This document shows, in pieces, positions 1 through 7,662 of a stretch of 64,000 bases of DNA (its first letter is position 1; each line of letters starts with the position of its first letter). The stretch lies in contig DAONET010000003.1 in assembly GCA_035403225.1 (NCBI GenBank), forward strand, positions 62,001-126,000. Reading direction: 5' to 3'. A model generated the notes under the pieces. It did no database searches. It was given only the letters and a program-made list of their open reading frames with translations, and had not been told where the DNA came from. The position numbers and the translations under genes are program-made. This DNA is from DAIRDK01 sp035403225 (GTDB lineage Bacteria > Bacteroidota > Bacteroidia > Bacteroidales > FEN-979).

Positions 1-572
1 ATGCTTAGTAATGCGTTGTTGATCGACTCGTTCGACTTCATCGAAGGAATATGCGACAAGGCGATGAGTTCCGTCACATGGGCATGAACAACGACTTTCT
101 CCGGCCTCTTTTTCACCAACAACATCTTATGGATGCCAAGGTGCGTTAACAATTCGGAAGTCGGTCTAATCTCTTTAATATCCTCCGTCACTGCTACGAT
201 ATGATAGGCTGAACCGTTTTCACTGATGTAGATAAAGCAAAGGTTATCGACCGGATTTTGAGCCATTTCGCGCATGCGGGACCCGGATGTCGTGACCAGA
301 AATACGTTATTTGCAAGGTTCGGAAAGGATTTGGGCAACGGGAAAAAAGGAAACGACGCCAATTTTGAGAGTTCATTGAGCGGGACCAACCCGGTGACAT
401 TCACCGATATGTTCCCGGCATTGCGTTCCGCCCAACCCTTGTCCCACATGGCTTTTGCTGTTACGGCCATCTCTTCCACCACCTTACGGATCTGTTTCTT
501 CTGAAACAACCGCTGCCCTGCCTGTTTGACCTGGGTGAGCATCATGACTTCCGGTATGATCGGTATTTCCAT
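1..572 (-). CDS. rhaD: Rhamnulose-1-phosphate aldolase, N-terminal part (cut by window edge)
   Basis: This is a class II aldolase that splits L-rhamnulose 1-phosphate into dihydroxyacetone phosphate and lactaldehyde in the cytoplasm. The open frame runs from ATG at 572 to the window edge without a stop and gives about 190 residues; E. coli RhaD has 274. Family signatures are visible: a WDKGWAERNAGNIS segment, a TTSGSRMRE phosphate-binding stretch, and VVHAHVTELIAL with the paired zinc histidines. The rest of the active site lies outside the window. The start is 1 base after the tadA stop, so the two are probably co-transcribed. No other rhamnose gene is in view. The family call is firm and the exact sugar substrate is inferred. 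Confidence 0.85.
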   Translation of the reverse strand, partial: MEIPIIPEVMMLTQVKQAGQRLFQKKQIRKVVEEMAVTAKAMWDKGWAERNAGNISVNVTGLVPLNELSKLASFPFFPLPKSFPNLANNVFLVTTSGSRMREMAQNPVDNLCFIYISENGSAYHIVAVTEDIKEIRPTSELLTHLGIHKMLLVKKRPEKVVVHAHVTELIALSHIPSMKSNESINNALLS

Positions 573-573
573 G

Positions 574-1020
574 TTATCTTTTCTTTCGGAAGAAATCCTT
601 GAGCAACTTCTTACATTCCGGCGCCAGGATCCCTTTTTTTATCTGTGTCTTCGGATGCATCAGCGCACACCCGGTTAAGGTGTACCCCCGCTTTTCATCG
701 TCGGCCCCGTAAACCACGCTTCCCATCTGCGACCAGAAAATCGCTCCGGCGCACATCACGCAAGGTTCAAGGGTGACATAAAGGGTGCAATCGCTGAGAT
801 ACTTGCCCCCCATCCAGGAAGAAGCAGCGGTGATGGCCTGCATCTCGGCATGTGCGGTGACATCGTTCAGCGTCTCGGTGAGGTTATGTGACCGTGCGAT
901 GATATGGTTGTCGCATACCACTACGGCGCCAATGGGCACTTCGTCTTTCTCCAGCGCTTTCTGCGCCTCTTTCAGCGCCTCGTTCATGAAGTACTCGTCA
1001 GAATATAATGTATACGTCAT
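574..1020 (-). CDS. tadA: tRNA-specific adenosine deaminase / nucleoside deaminase
   Basis: Zinc-dependent cytidine-deaminase-fold enzyme. TadA converts the wobble adenosine of tRNA-Arg(ACG) to inosine. The 148-residue protein has the expected length and both catalytic motifs: HAE at residues 57-59 (zinc ligand and proton-shuttle glutamate) and PCVMC at 86-90 (two zinc cysteines). A Bacteroidota -7 box lies at 1046-1053, about 25 bases upstream of the ATG. The rhaD stop-to-start spacing downstream is 1 base. Guanine-type deaminases share this fold, so the tRNA substrate is inferred from family and length. Confidence 0.88.
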   Translation of the reverse strand: MTYTLYSDEYFMNEALKEAQKALEKDEVPIGAVVVCDNHIIARSHNLTETLNDVTAHAEMQAITAASSWMGGKYLSDCTLYVTLEPCVMCAGAIFWSQMGSVVYGADDEKRGYTLTGCALMHPKTQIKKGILAPECKKLLKDFFRKKR

Positions 1021-1045
1021 ACCGCCTCTATCCGATAAAACTTCT

Positions 1046-1053
1046 CAAAGGTA
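1046..1053 (-). promoter_or_regulatory. -7 promoter box for tadA-rhaD
   Basis: On the minus strand this reads TACCTTTG, an exact match to the Bacteroidota -7 consensus TAnnTTTG. It lies about 25 bases upstream of the tadA start. No clear -33 TTG element is seen. Confidence 0.55.
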
Positions 1054-1109
1054 CTAACTTTTCTTCGCGATTGTTGTATCCTGAGGAACGTCACAGAACC
1101 AAAGGAAAA

Positions 1110-1829
1110 TCACTCATTATTCACGGCCGGCGCGGGTTCACCCTTCCCCATCTCTTCAATCAACCCCTCCACCTCATAAGCATCGCGGAGAAACCAGGGA
1201 CCGATGCGGGTGCGGCAGAGCGCAGTAAGGTGGGCACCGGTGTTCAGGGCTTCGCCGAAGTCGCGTGCCAGGGCGCGTATGTATGTGCCTTTGCTGCATA
1301 CGATCCGGAAATGTACTTCCGGCAAGGCGATGGCGGTAATTTCGAAGGCAGAGATTTCGATGGTATGCGGCTGCAACTCGATCTGTTCTTCATTGCGGGC
1401 GAACTTGTAAGCCCGTCGTCCGTCGATCCATTTAGCAGAGAATAAGGGTGGTACCTGCTGAAGGATCCCCGTAAACTTCCGGGTAGCTTCCCGGATCATC
1501 TCATCTGTCAGGTGGTCCGTCGGAAACCTGCGGTCAACTGCCGTTTCCAGATCAAAAGACGGGGTGGTGGCCCCCATCATGAAGGTGCCGGTATATTCTT
1601 TGTCGTACCCGATGAATTCGTCGATCTTCTTGGTATTTCTTCCCGTACAGAGAATCAGCAACCCGGTGGCCAGGGGATCCAGGGTGCCGGCATGTCCGAT
1701 TTTGATCTTTTTAATTCCCAACCCCTTGCTGATGGCGTACCTGATTTTATTCACCACATCGAACGAAGTCCACTTATATGGTTTGTTGATCAAGAGGATT
1801 TCACCGGATTCAAAATCGAAAGGGGACAT
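1110..1829 (-). CDS. truB: tRNA pseudouridine(55) synthase
   Basis: TruB isomerises U55 in the T-loop of tRNAs. The 239-residue protein has the N-terminal INKPYKWTSFDVVNKIR segment and the catalytic motif GHAGTLDPLATG with Asp51 as nucleophile. The RALARDFGEAL region typical of the family is near residue 190. It lacks a long C-terminal PUA extension, which is common in this phylum. It lies between uppP and tadA on the same strand, with a 53-base gap to uppP. Confidence 0.93.
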   Translation of the reverse strand: MSPFDFESGEILLINKPYKWTSFDVVNKIRYAISKGLGIKKIKIGHAGTLDPLATGLLILCTGRNTKKIDEFIGYDKEYTGTFMMGATTPSFDLETAVDRRFPTDHLTDEMIREATRKFTGILQQVPPLFSAKWIDGRRAYKFARNEEQIELQPHTIEISAFEITAIALPEVHFRIVCSKGTYIRALARDFGEALNTGAHLTALCRTRIGPWFLRDAYEVEGLIEEMGKGEPAPAVNNE

Positions 1830-1882
1830 GATGAGGTTTGAAAATTTGAAAAATTAAAGATTATCAGATAGAAAGATCAGCA

Positions 1883-2662
1883 TTAAAGGATGTTCAGGTT
1901 GAAGCCGGCGAAGAGAAGGGTGAGGATGACGAGGCCGACGATGATCCGGTACCAGCCGAACAGCTTAAAACCGTGGTTAGTCAGGAACGAGATGAAGGTA
2001 CGGATGGCGATCATGGCAACGATGAAAGAAACCACGTTTCCAATGATCAGGATCCTGAGGTTGCCGGCGTTGATCAGGGTGTAGTTCTCGATCAGCTTGT
2101 AGGCAGAAGCGGCAAACATGGTTGGCACGGCCAGGAAGAAGGAGAATTCGGCGGCGGCTTTGCGGCTTAGTTTCTGGCTCATTCCTCCGATGATCGTGGC
2201 AGCAGAACGCGACACCCCCGGGATGACCGAAATGATCTGGATCAGTCCGATGAAGAACGACTTCTTGTAGGTGAGTTGTGTCTTCTCGTTTTCGGGGCGA
2301 TCAAACAAGCGGTCGACAAAAATCAGGAACACCCCTCCAACCACCATGGCGATAGCTACGATCAGCACGCTCCCGAGCATGGCATCAATCTGTTTTTCCA
2401 GGAGGAAAGCAATGATCAGGGGGATACAGGCGACGGCCAGTTGAAAGTAGAATTTCCAGCTCTGGAAGAAGCGTTTCCAGTAAAGGACGATCACCGAGAG
2501 GATCGCGCCAAACTGAATGTTTACGGTAAAAGCTTTGACAAATTCATCAGAAGGAATGCCGAGAATCTGTTGGGTGATGATCATGTGGCCGGTAGATGAG
2601 ATGGGAAGAAATTCAGTAATTCCTTCCACGATGGCCACGATGATGGCTTCAAACAAGGTCAT
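1883..2662 (-). CDS. uppP: Undecaprenyl-diphosphatase (BacA/UppP)
   Basis: Integral membrane phosphatase that recycles undecaprenyl diphosphate to the monophosphate carrier for peptidoglycan synthesis. It also confers bacitracin tolerance. The 259-residue protein carries both family motifs: EGITEFLPISSTGH near the N-terminus and IPGVSRSAATI in the middle, among seven to eight hydrophobic segments. It starts 1 base after the DUF3098 stop, which places it in an envelope operon with that gene and the ftsX homologue. Confidence 0.93.
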   Translation of the reverse strand: MTLFEAIIVAIVEGITEFLPISSTGHMIITQQILGIPSDEFVKAFTVNIQFGAILSVIVLYWKRFFQSWKFYFQLAVACIPLIIAFLLEKQIDAMLGSVLIVAIAMVVGGVFLIFVDRLFDRPENEKTQLTYKKSFFIGLIQIISVIPGVSRSAATIIGGMSQKLSRKAAAEFSFFLAVPTMFAASAYKLIENYTLINAGNLRILIIGNVVSFIVAMIAIRTFISFLTNHGFKLFGWYRIIVGLVILTLLFAGFNLNIL

Positions 2663-2663
2663 C

Positions 2664-2942
2664 TCAGTTCTTCGGTTTCTTCATGATTGCAAAAATCTCG
2701 ATCACAAATCCGGCCAGGATGAGGATCGGGGAAAGGGTGATCCGGCGAAAGCTGAATATCTCCGGATTGAACTGGTTGGGGTCGGATGAACCGCCGCCGA
2801 TCATCAGAAGAAAACCCAGGCCGATGAAAGCCAAGCCAATGAGCATCAAGCGGTAATTTTCTTTACCAAAAGCGAAATCGGCATGTTTTACCGGGGTTTT
2901 CGTCACCGGTTCGGCAGCCTTCGTTTGTTTTTTCTTTTCCAT
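2664..2942 (-). CDS. DUF3098 family small membrane protein
   Basis: A 92-residue protein from ATG at 2942. A TTG four codons upstream would add only MIAG and is less likely. It has a short basic N-terminus and then two transmembrane segments. These are separated by a loop with GGGSSDPNQFNPEIFSFRR, the pattern of DUF3098, a Bacteroidota family of unknown function. It is usually found between ftsX and uppP, as here, which suggests an envelope role. No catalytic motif is seen. Confidence 0.8.
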   Translation of the reverse strand: MEKKKQTKAAEPVTKTPVKHADFAFGKENYRLMLIGLAFIGLGFLLMIGGGSSDPNQFNPEIFSFRRITLSPILILAGFVIEIFAIMKKPKN

Positions 2943-2988
2943 TCCTGCAATCAATTTTCGGGTTCAAAAGTACGTTTTTTCTTCCACA

Positions 2989-3867
2989 TCAGTGATACAA
3001 CAGATCGGTCTTCATCTTCATATATTTTCTCACCGCAAAATAGGTCGAGAACAAGGAGATGAGGATCCCCAGAATCAGCACGACGGCAAACAGCACTCCA
3101 AGCAGGATAAAATCCTGGATTTCCACCAGTTCCGGCATCTCCTGCAAAGCCAGGAAGAGCACCCCGATGAGCATGCCGATGGCAAGCAGTCCGCTGATGA
3201 AACCCTGCGCAAACCCTTTCACGAGGAAAGGTCCCTGGATGAACCTCTTGGTGGCGCCGACGAGTTGCATGCTTCGTAACAGGAACCGTTTGGAATAGAC
3301 CGCCAGCCTGATGGTGTTGTTGATCAGTGCCATGGAGATCAACAGCAACACGGCGCTGAAACCCAGCAAAATCATGCTGATGCGATTGACATTGGCGTTG
3401 ATCTGGCCCACTAGCGGCCGATGATAATCCACCTCTTTCACCTCATCCAGCGAGAGAAGAGCCGTTTCGATCTTACGCACACTGTCGGGATTAGTATAAT
3501 CCGCTTTCATACGCAGTTCGATGGAAGGAAGCAAGGGGTTAAATCCAAGAAATCCCACAAAATCTTCCCCCAGTTCTTCGGAAAAAATTTCTGCCGCTTT
3601 TTCTTTGGTGACATATTCGGCCGATTTTACATACGGAGTCAGATCCAGTCTCTTTTTTAGCTGAAAGATAGACGATTCCTTCACCCCGTCTTTCAGGATG
3701 ATGGAGAAACCGATATTTTCTTTCACATAATTGGAAATTTTCCGCGTATGGAGGATGATCATCCCCAGCAACCCGAGCATGAACAGCACCAGGGTGATGC
3801 TGATGACCGTAGTCACGTAAGAGGTGCCGAGACGGCGCCTGGAACTGATCTCTTCACGTTGTGCCAT
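2989..3867 (-). CDS. ftsX: FtsX-like permease (cell-division ABC transporter subunit)
   Basis: 292-residue membrane protein with the FtsX layout. There is a cytoplasmic N-terminus and TM1 around residues 20-43. A large extracytoplasmic domain follows (about 44-165, with a VKSAEYVTKEKAAEIF segment typical of FtsX). Three more TM segments form the C-terminal permease domain. FtsX with FtsE controls peptidoglycan hydrolases at the septum. No ftsE lies nearby, which is usual in this phylum. A weak -7-like box (TAACTTTA) is at 3886-3893, back to back with the leuS promoter. Confidence 0.88.
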   Translation of the reverse strand: MAQREEISSRRRLGTSYVTTVISITLVLFMLGLLGMIILHTRKISNYVKENIGFSIILKDGVKESSIFQLKKRLDLTPYVKSAEYVTKEKAAEIFSEELGEDFVGFLGFNPLLPSIELRMKADYTNPDSVRKIETALLSLDEVKEVDYHRPLVGQINANVNRISMILLGFSAVLLLISMALINNTIRLAVYSKRFLLRSMQLVGATKRFIQGPFLVKGFAQGFISGLLAIGMLIGVLFLALQEMPELVEIQDFILLGVLFAVVLILGILISLFSTYFAVRKYMKMKTDLLYH

Positions 3868-3911
3868 AAAAACCGTTAACGCGGGTAAAGTTACGATTTC
3901 TTTATAATTCC

Positions 3912-3919
3912 TAACTTTG
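3912..3919 (+). promoter_or_regulatory. -7 promoter box for leuS
   Basis: TAACTTTG matches the Bacteroidota -7 consensus exactly and lies 34 bases upstream of the leuS ATG. It is divergent from the ftsX start. Confidence 0.55.
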
Positions 3920-3953
3920 CACCCCGAAATCGCATCATTTTATCCTGAAAAAA

Positions 3954-6668
3954 ATGGAATACAATTTTACAGAAACCGAACGAAAATGGCAGGAATACTG
4001 GCAAAAGAACAAGACCTTTCACGCGGTCATTGATCATTCGAAACCAAAGTTTTACGTCCTCGACATGTTCCCCTATCCCTCCGGGGCCGGCTTGCATGTG
4101 GGTCATCCGCTGGGATACATCGCTTCGGATATTTACGCCCGTTATAAAATGTTGAAAGGCTTCAACGTCCTTCACCCGATGGGGTACGATGCGTACGGAC
4201 TTCCTGCAGAACAATATGCTATTCAGACAGGAACACATCCGGCGGTCACGACGGAAAAAAATGTGGCCCGATACCGTGAGCAAATGGACAAGATCGGTTT
4301 TTGTTTCGACTGGGACCGTGAAGTAAAAACCTGTGATCCTGAATATTATAAATGGACCCAATGGACTTTTATTCAATTGTTCCAACACTGGTACGATCCG
4401 GAACAGGACAAGGCGCGACCCATTACTGACCTTGTCCGTCGTTTTGAAACAGAAGATCCTGCCTGGAAAGGGTATAGTGAAAAAGAGCGCCAGGACATCC
4501 TGATGAACTACCGGCTGGCTTATCTGTCGGAAGCCATGGTGAACTGGTGCCCTGGGTTGGGGACGGTACTGGCCAACGATGAAGTGGCCAACGGTTATTC
4601 TGTTCGGGGAGGTCATCCCGTGGAACGGAAGATGATGCGTCAGTGGTTTCTCCGGATATCGGCTTACGCCCAGCGTTTGCTTGACGGGCTGAACGACATC
4701 GAGTGGTCGGATTCGCTGAAAGAGATCCAGCGGAACTGGATCGGCCGGTCGGAAGGAGCGGAAGTGCTGTTCCCGATAAAAGACTCTTCGCTGAGTCTGG
4801 AGATCTTCACCACGCGTCCCGATACCATTTTCGGTTCTACCTTCATGGTCCTGGCGCCCGAACATCCCTGGATTTCGCAGATCACCACGCCCGACCGGGA
4901 AGCGGAAGTGAATGAATACGTCAACACAGCCATCAACCGTTCAGAGCGTGAACGGATGGCGGAAGTCAAGAAAGTCACGGGTGCCTTCACCGGCGCTTAC
5001 TGCGTGAATCCGCTCAACGGACAACCTGTGCCCATATGGGTAGCCGATTATGTTCTGTCAGGATACGGAACCGGCGCCATCATGGCCGTTCCTGCTCACG
5101 ACAGCCGCGACTATGAGTTTGCCAAACATTTCGGGTTGCCGATCATAGAAGTTGTTTCGGGAGGAGATATCTCGGAAAGTTCGTATGATGCCAAAGACGG
5201 GATCCTGGTCAACAGCGGTTTTCTCAACGGCATGAAGGTAAAAGAAGCGATCAGCGCCATGATCCGCCGGATTGAGGAAATGGGGATCGGGACGGGGAAA
5301 ATCAATTTTCGCCTGCGCGATGCTATCTTCAGCCGTCAGCGTTACTGGGGCGAGCCTTTCCCGGTCTATTACAAAGACGGGATCCCCATGATGCTCGACG
5401 AAAGCGAGCTGCCGTTGCTGTTGCCGCCCGTGGATGCCTACCTCCCCACCGAAACAGGCGATCCTCCCCTGGCCCGTGCGAAGAACTGGAAAACCAAAGA
5501 GGGTTATCCTCTCGAAACCAATACCATGCCCGGCTTTGCCGGATCAAGCGGATATTACCTCCGGTACATGGATCCCCGGAACAACCAGGAATACTTCTCC
5601 AAAGAAGCCGTGGAATACTGGCAGAACGTTGACCTTTATATCGGCGGCGACGAACACGCCACAGGCCACCTCCTGTATGCCCGCTTCTGGAACAAGTTTC
5701 TTTTCGATATGGGAATGACGGTCCGGCAGGAACCTTTCCACAAACTGATCAACCAGGGAAAAATCCAGGGACGGTCGAGTTTTGTTTATCGGGTTGCCGG
5801 CACCAATAAATTCGTTTCATTCAACCTGAAGGATGACTATGAAACGGCTCCGATGCATGTCGATATCTCTCTTGTTAACAACGATGTGCTTGATACCGAA
5901 GGCTTCCGCAAATGGCGGCCTGATCTTGCCGAGGCGGAATTCATCCTGGAGAACGGAAAATATATCTGCGGTTTTGCTATCGAAAAGATGTCAAAGTCGC
6001 TGTATAACGTCATCAATCCGGATGACTTGATTGCCGAATACGGCGCCGATACGCTCCGTCTGTACGAGATGTTCCTCGGACCGTTGGAGCAGTCGAAACC
6101 CTGGGACACCAACGGGGTGGAGGGCGTCTTTCGTTTCATCCGCAAGTTCTGGCGGCTCTTTCATGACGCCGGTACTACTTTCTGTGTGACCGACGAAGAA
6201 CCGACTCCGGAAGAACTGCGTGTGCTGCATAAGACCATCAAGAAAGTGCAGGAAGACATTGAACGGTTCTCGTTCAACACCGTAGTGAGCACTTTCATGA
6301 TCTGTGCCAACGAACTAAGCGACCTGAAATGCTCCAAACGAGCCATCCTGGAGCCCCTGGTGATTCTGATCTCACCCTATGCTCCCCATCTCGCCGAGGA
6401 ACTCTGGCAGAAACTGGGTCATGAACCAAGTGTTTCAAAAGCCTCGTTCCCCGAATTCAACGAGAAATATCTTGTGGAAAACACCTTCAATTATCCGGTT
6501 TCTTTTAACGGAAAAATGCGTTTCATGATGACCTTCCCGCTCGATATGCCTGTTCCGGAGATTGAAAAAGCGGTCCTCGCGGCGCCCGAATCACAGAAAT
6601 GGCTGCAGGGACATGCTCCGAAAAAGATGATCGTCGTGCCGAAGAAGATCGTGAATGTGGTGATCTGA
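3954..6668 (+). CDS. leuS: Leucyl-tRNA synthetase
   Basis: Class I aminoacyl-tRNA synthetase that charges tRNA-Leu. The 904-residue length fits the bacterial enzyme with its editing insertion. The HIGH-type motif is in PYPSGAGLHVGHPLGY near residues 40-55. The KMSKS loop (EKMSKSLYN) is near residue 678. The CP1 editing domain (TTRPDTIFGSTF) and the C-terminal anticodon-binding domain are both intact. It has its own -7 promoter box. Confidence 0.97.
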   Translation: MEYNFTETERKWQEYWQKNKTFHAVIDHSKPKFYVLDMFPYPSGAGLHVGHPLGYIASDIYARYKMLKGFNVLHPMGYDAYGLPAEQYAIQTGTHPAVTTEKNVARYREQMDKIGFCFDWDREVKTCDPEYYKWTQWTFIQLFQHWYDPEQDKARPITDLVRRFETEDPAWKGYSEKERQDILMNYRLAYLSEAMVNWCPGLGTVLANDEVANGYSVRGGHPVERKMMRQWFLRISAYAQRLLDGLNDIEWSDSLKEIQRNWIGRSEGAEVLFPIKDSSLSLEIFTTRPDTIFGSTFMVLAPEHPWISQITTPDREAEVNEYVNTAINRSERERMAEVKKVTGAFTGAYCVNPLNGQPVPIWVADYVLSGYGTGAIMAVPAHDSRDYEFAKHFGLPIIEVVSGGDISESSYDAKDGILVNSGFLNGMKVKEAISAMIRRIEEMGIGTGKINFRLRDAIFSRQRYWGEPFPVYYKDGIPMMLDESELPLLLPPVDAYLPTETGDPPLARAKNWKTKEGYPLETNTMPGFAGSSGYYLRYMDPRNNQEYFSKEAVEYWQNVDLYIGGDEHATGHLLYARFWNKFLFDMGMTVRQEPFHKLINQGKIQGRSSFVYRVAGTNKFVSFNLKDDYETAPMHVDISLVNNDVLDTEGFRKWRPDLAEAEFILENGKYICGFAIEKMSKSLYNVINPDDLIAEYGADTLRLYEMFLGPLEQSKPWDTNGVEGVFRFIRKFWRLFHDAGTTFCVTDEEPTPEELRVLHKTIKKVQEDIERFSFNTVVSTFMICANELSDLKCSKRAILEPLVILISPYAPHLAEELWQKLGHEPSVSKASFPEFNEKYLVENTFNYPVSFNGKMRFMMTFPLDMPVPEIEKAVLAAPESQKWLQGHAPKKMIVVPKKIVNVVI

Positions 6669-6727
6669 CCAAAACGGTTTTTGTTCTGGCACGTTTATTG
6701 TTATCCGGTTTGATAAAATCCTGAAAA

Positions 6728-7552
6728 ATGAACACCAGATCATTCTTCTCAAAAGCCCTTCTTTGCTCGTTCCTCATTGCTCATTGCGCCTTGTATGCTG
6801 TTTCTCCCGCCATTGGCCAGGAGTTGAAACGAGTCGATAACCGGGCATTCATCCCTGGTGAAAAATTTAATTTCATCGTGTATTACGACTCGTATCTCAC
6901 GGGGAAAGTAACAGCCGGAACCGCTTCCCTGGAAATCGGTTTTCAGAAAAAAGAGATCGAAGGAAGAAAAGTGTATCATGCCATGGGAAAAGGAAAATCC
7001 AAGGGCGCTTTCAATGTCTTCTTCAAGGTGGATGACTATTTCGAATCGTTTATCGACATGGAATACATGGTCCCCTGGTATTTTATCCGGCGGACACGGG
7101 AAGGAGATTACAAAAAAGACGACGAAGTACGGTTTAACCAGTTCACCGGCTCTGCCAGCAGCCGCACCATCAGCCGGAGCGTTCCCAAAGGAACCCAGGA
7201 TTTTATCTCTGCTTTTTTTTACGCTCGTACCATAGACCTCTCCGGTCTCAAACCGGGCGATTTCTTCCCGATGAGTTACTTCCTCGATGATTCGATCTAC
7301 ATTACCCGGATCTATTATGAAGGGAAAGAAACCATCAAGACGGTCGCAGGCACCTTCCGTTGCATGAAATTCAAACCCACCGTGGCTACCGGCAATGTAT
7401 TCAGCCAGCCATACGCCATGAGTATCTGGGTCACCGATGACCAGTACCGCATCCCCGTCCTGGCGAAGTCGGAAGTGATCGTTGGTTCTGTTAAAATGGA
7501 ATTAACTCAGTATCAGGGGCTTGCCGGAATCCCTCCGGCGTTAATGCCCTGA
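6728..7552 (+). CDS. DUF3108 domain secreted protein
   Basis: 274 residues with an N-terminal signal peptide (hydrophobic core about residues 8-28, cleavage near AIGQ). The body matches DUF3108, starting with FIPGEKFNFIVYYDSYLTGKVTAGTASLEI. This predicted beta-rich periplasmic family is of unknown function and common in Bacteroidota. It lies 59 bases after leuS with no clear terminator between them. Whether it is co-transcribed with leuS is uncertain. Confidence 0.8.
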   Translation: MNTRSFFSKALLCSFLIAHCALYAVSPAIGQELKRVDNRAFIPGEKFNFIVYYDSYLTGKVTAGTASLEIGFQKKEIEGRKVYHAMGKGKSKGAFNVFFKVDDYFESFIDMEYMVPWYFIRRTREGDYKKDDEVRFNQFTGSASSRTISRSVPKGTQDFISAFFYARTIDLSGLKPGDFFPMSYFLDDSIYITRIYYEGKETIKTVAGTFRCMKFKPTVATGNVFSQPYAMSIWVTDDQYRIPVLAKSEVIVGSVKMELTQYQGLAGIPPALMP

Positions 7553-7572
7553 TTTTTTCTGCCGGCCCCCGG

Positions 7573-7629
7573 ATGAGTCATCGTCGATGGAAGCAACCGG
7601 GGAACCGGAGCCGGCTCCGGTCGACTCAT
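7573..7629. promoter_or_regulatory. Nested inverted repeats in front of the macroglobulin gene
   Basis: A perfect 18-base palindrome, ACCGGAGCCGGCTCCGGT, lies at 7604-7621. It is enclosed by an outer pair, ATGAGTC (7573-7579) and GACTCAT (7623-7629). The palindrome ends 12 bases before the -7 box at 7634, so it covers the -33 region. It could be an operator, or the DUF3108 transcript could fold a terminator-like hairpin here, although no T-run follows. Confidence 0.5.
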
Positions 7630-7633
7630 TTCG

Positions 7634-7641
7634 TATCTTTG
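7634..7641 (+). promoter_or_regulatory. -7 promoter box for macroglobulin gene
   Basis: TATCTTTG matches the consensus exactly and is 29 bases upstream of the ATG at 7663. Confidence 0.55.
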
Positions 7642-7662
7642 AAACAGTTTAAATAAGAAAGA

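Noticed and set aside
194..400. Short open frames inside the left edge region
   Set aside because: The minus-strand rhaD frame, open to the window edge, explains this region better.
3891..4865. 324-residue open frame antisense to leuS
   Set aside because: Shadow of the leuS coding frame, with composition and codon pattern of a reverse complement and no domain.
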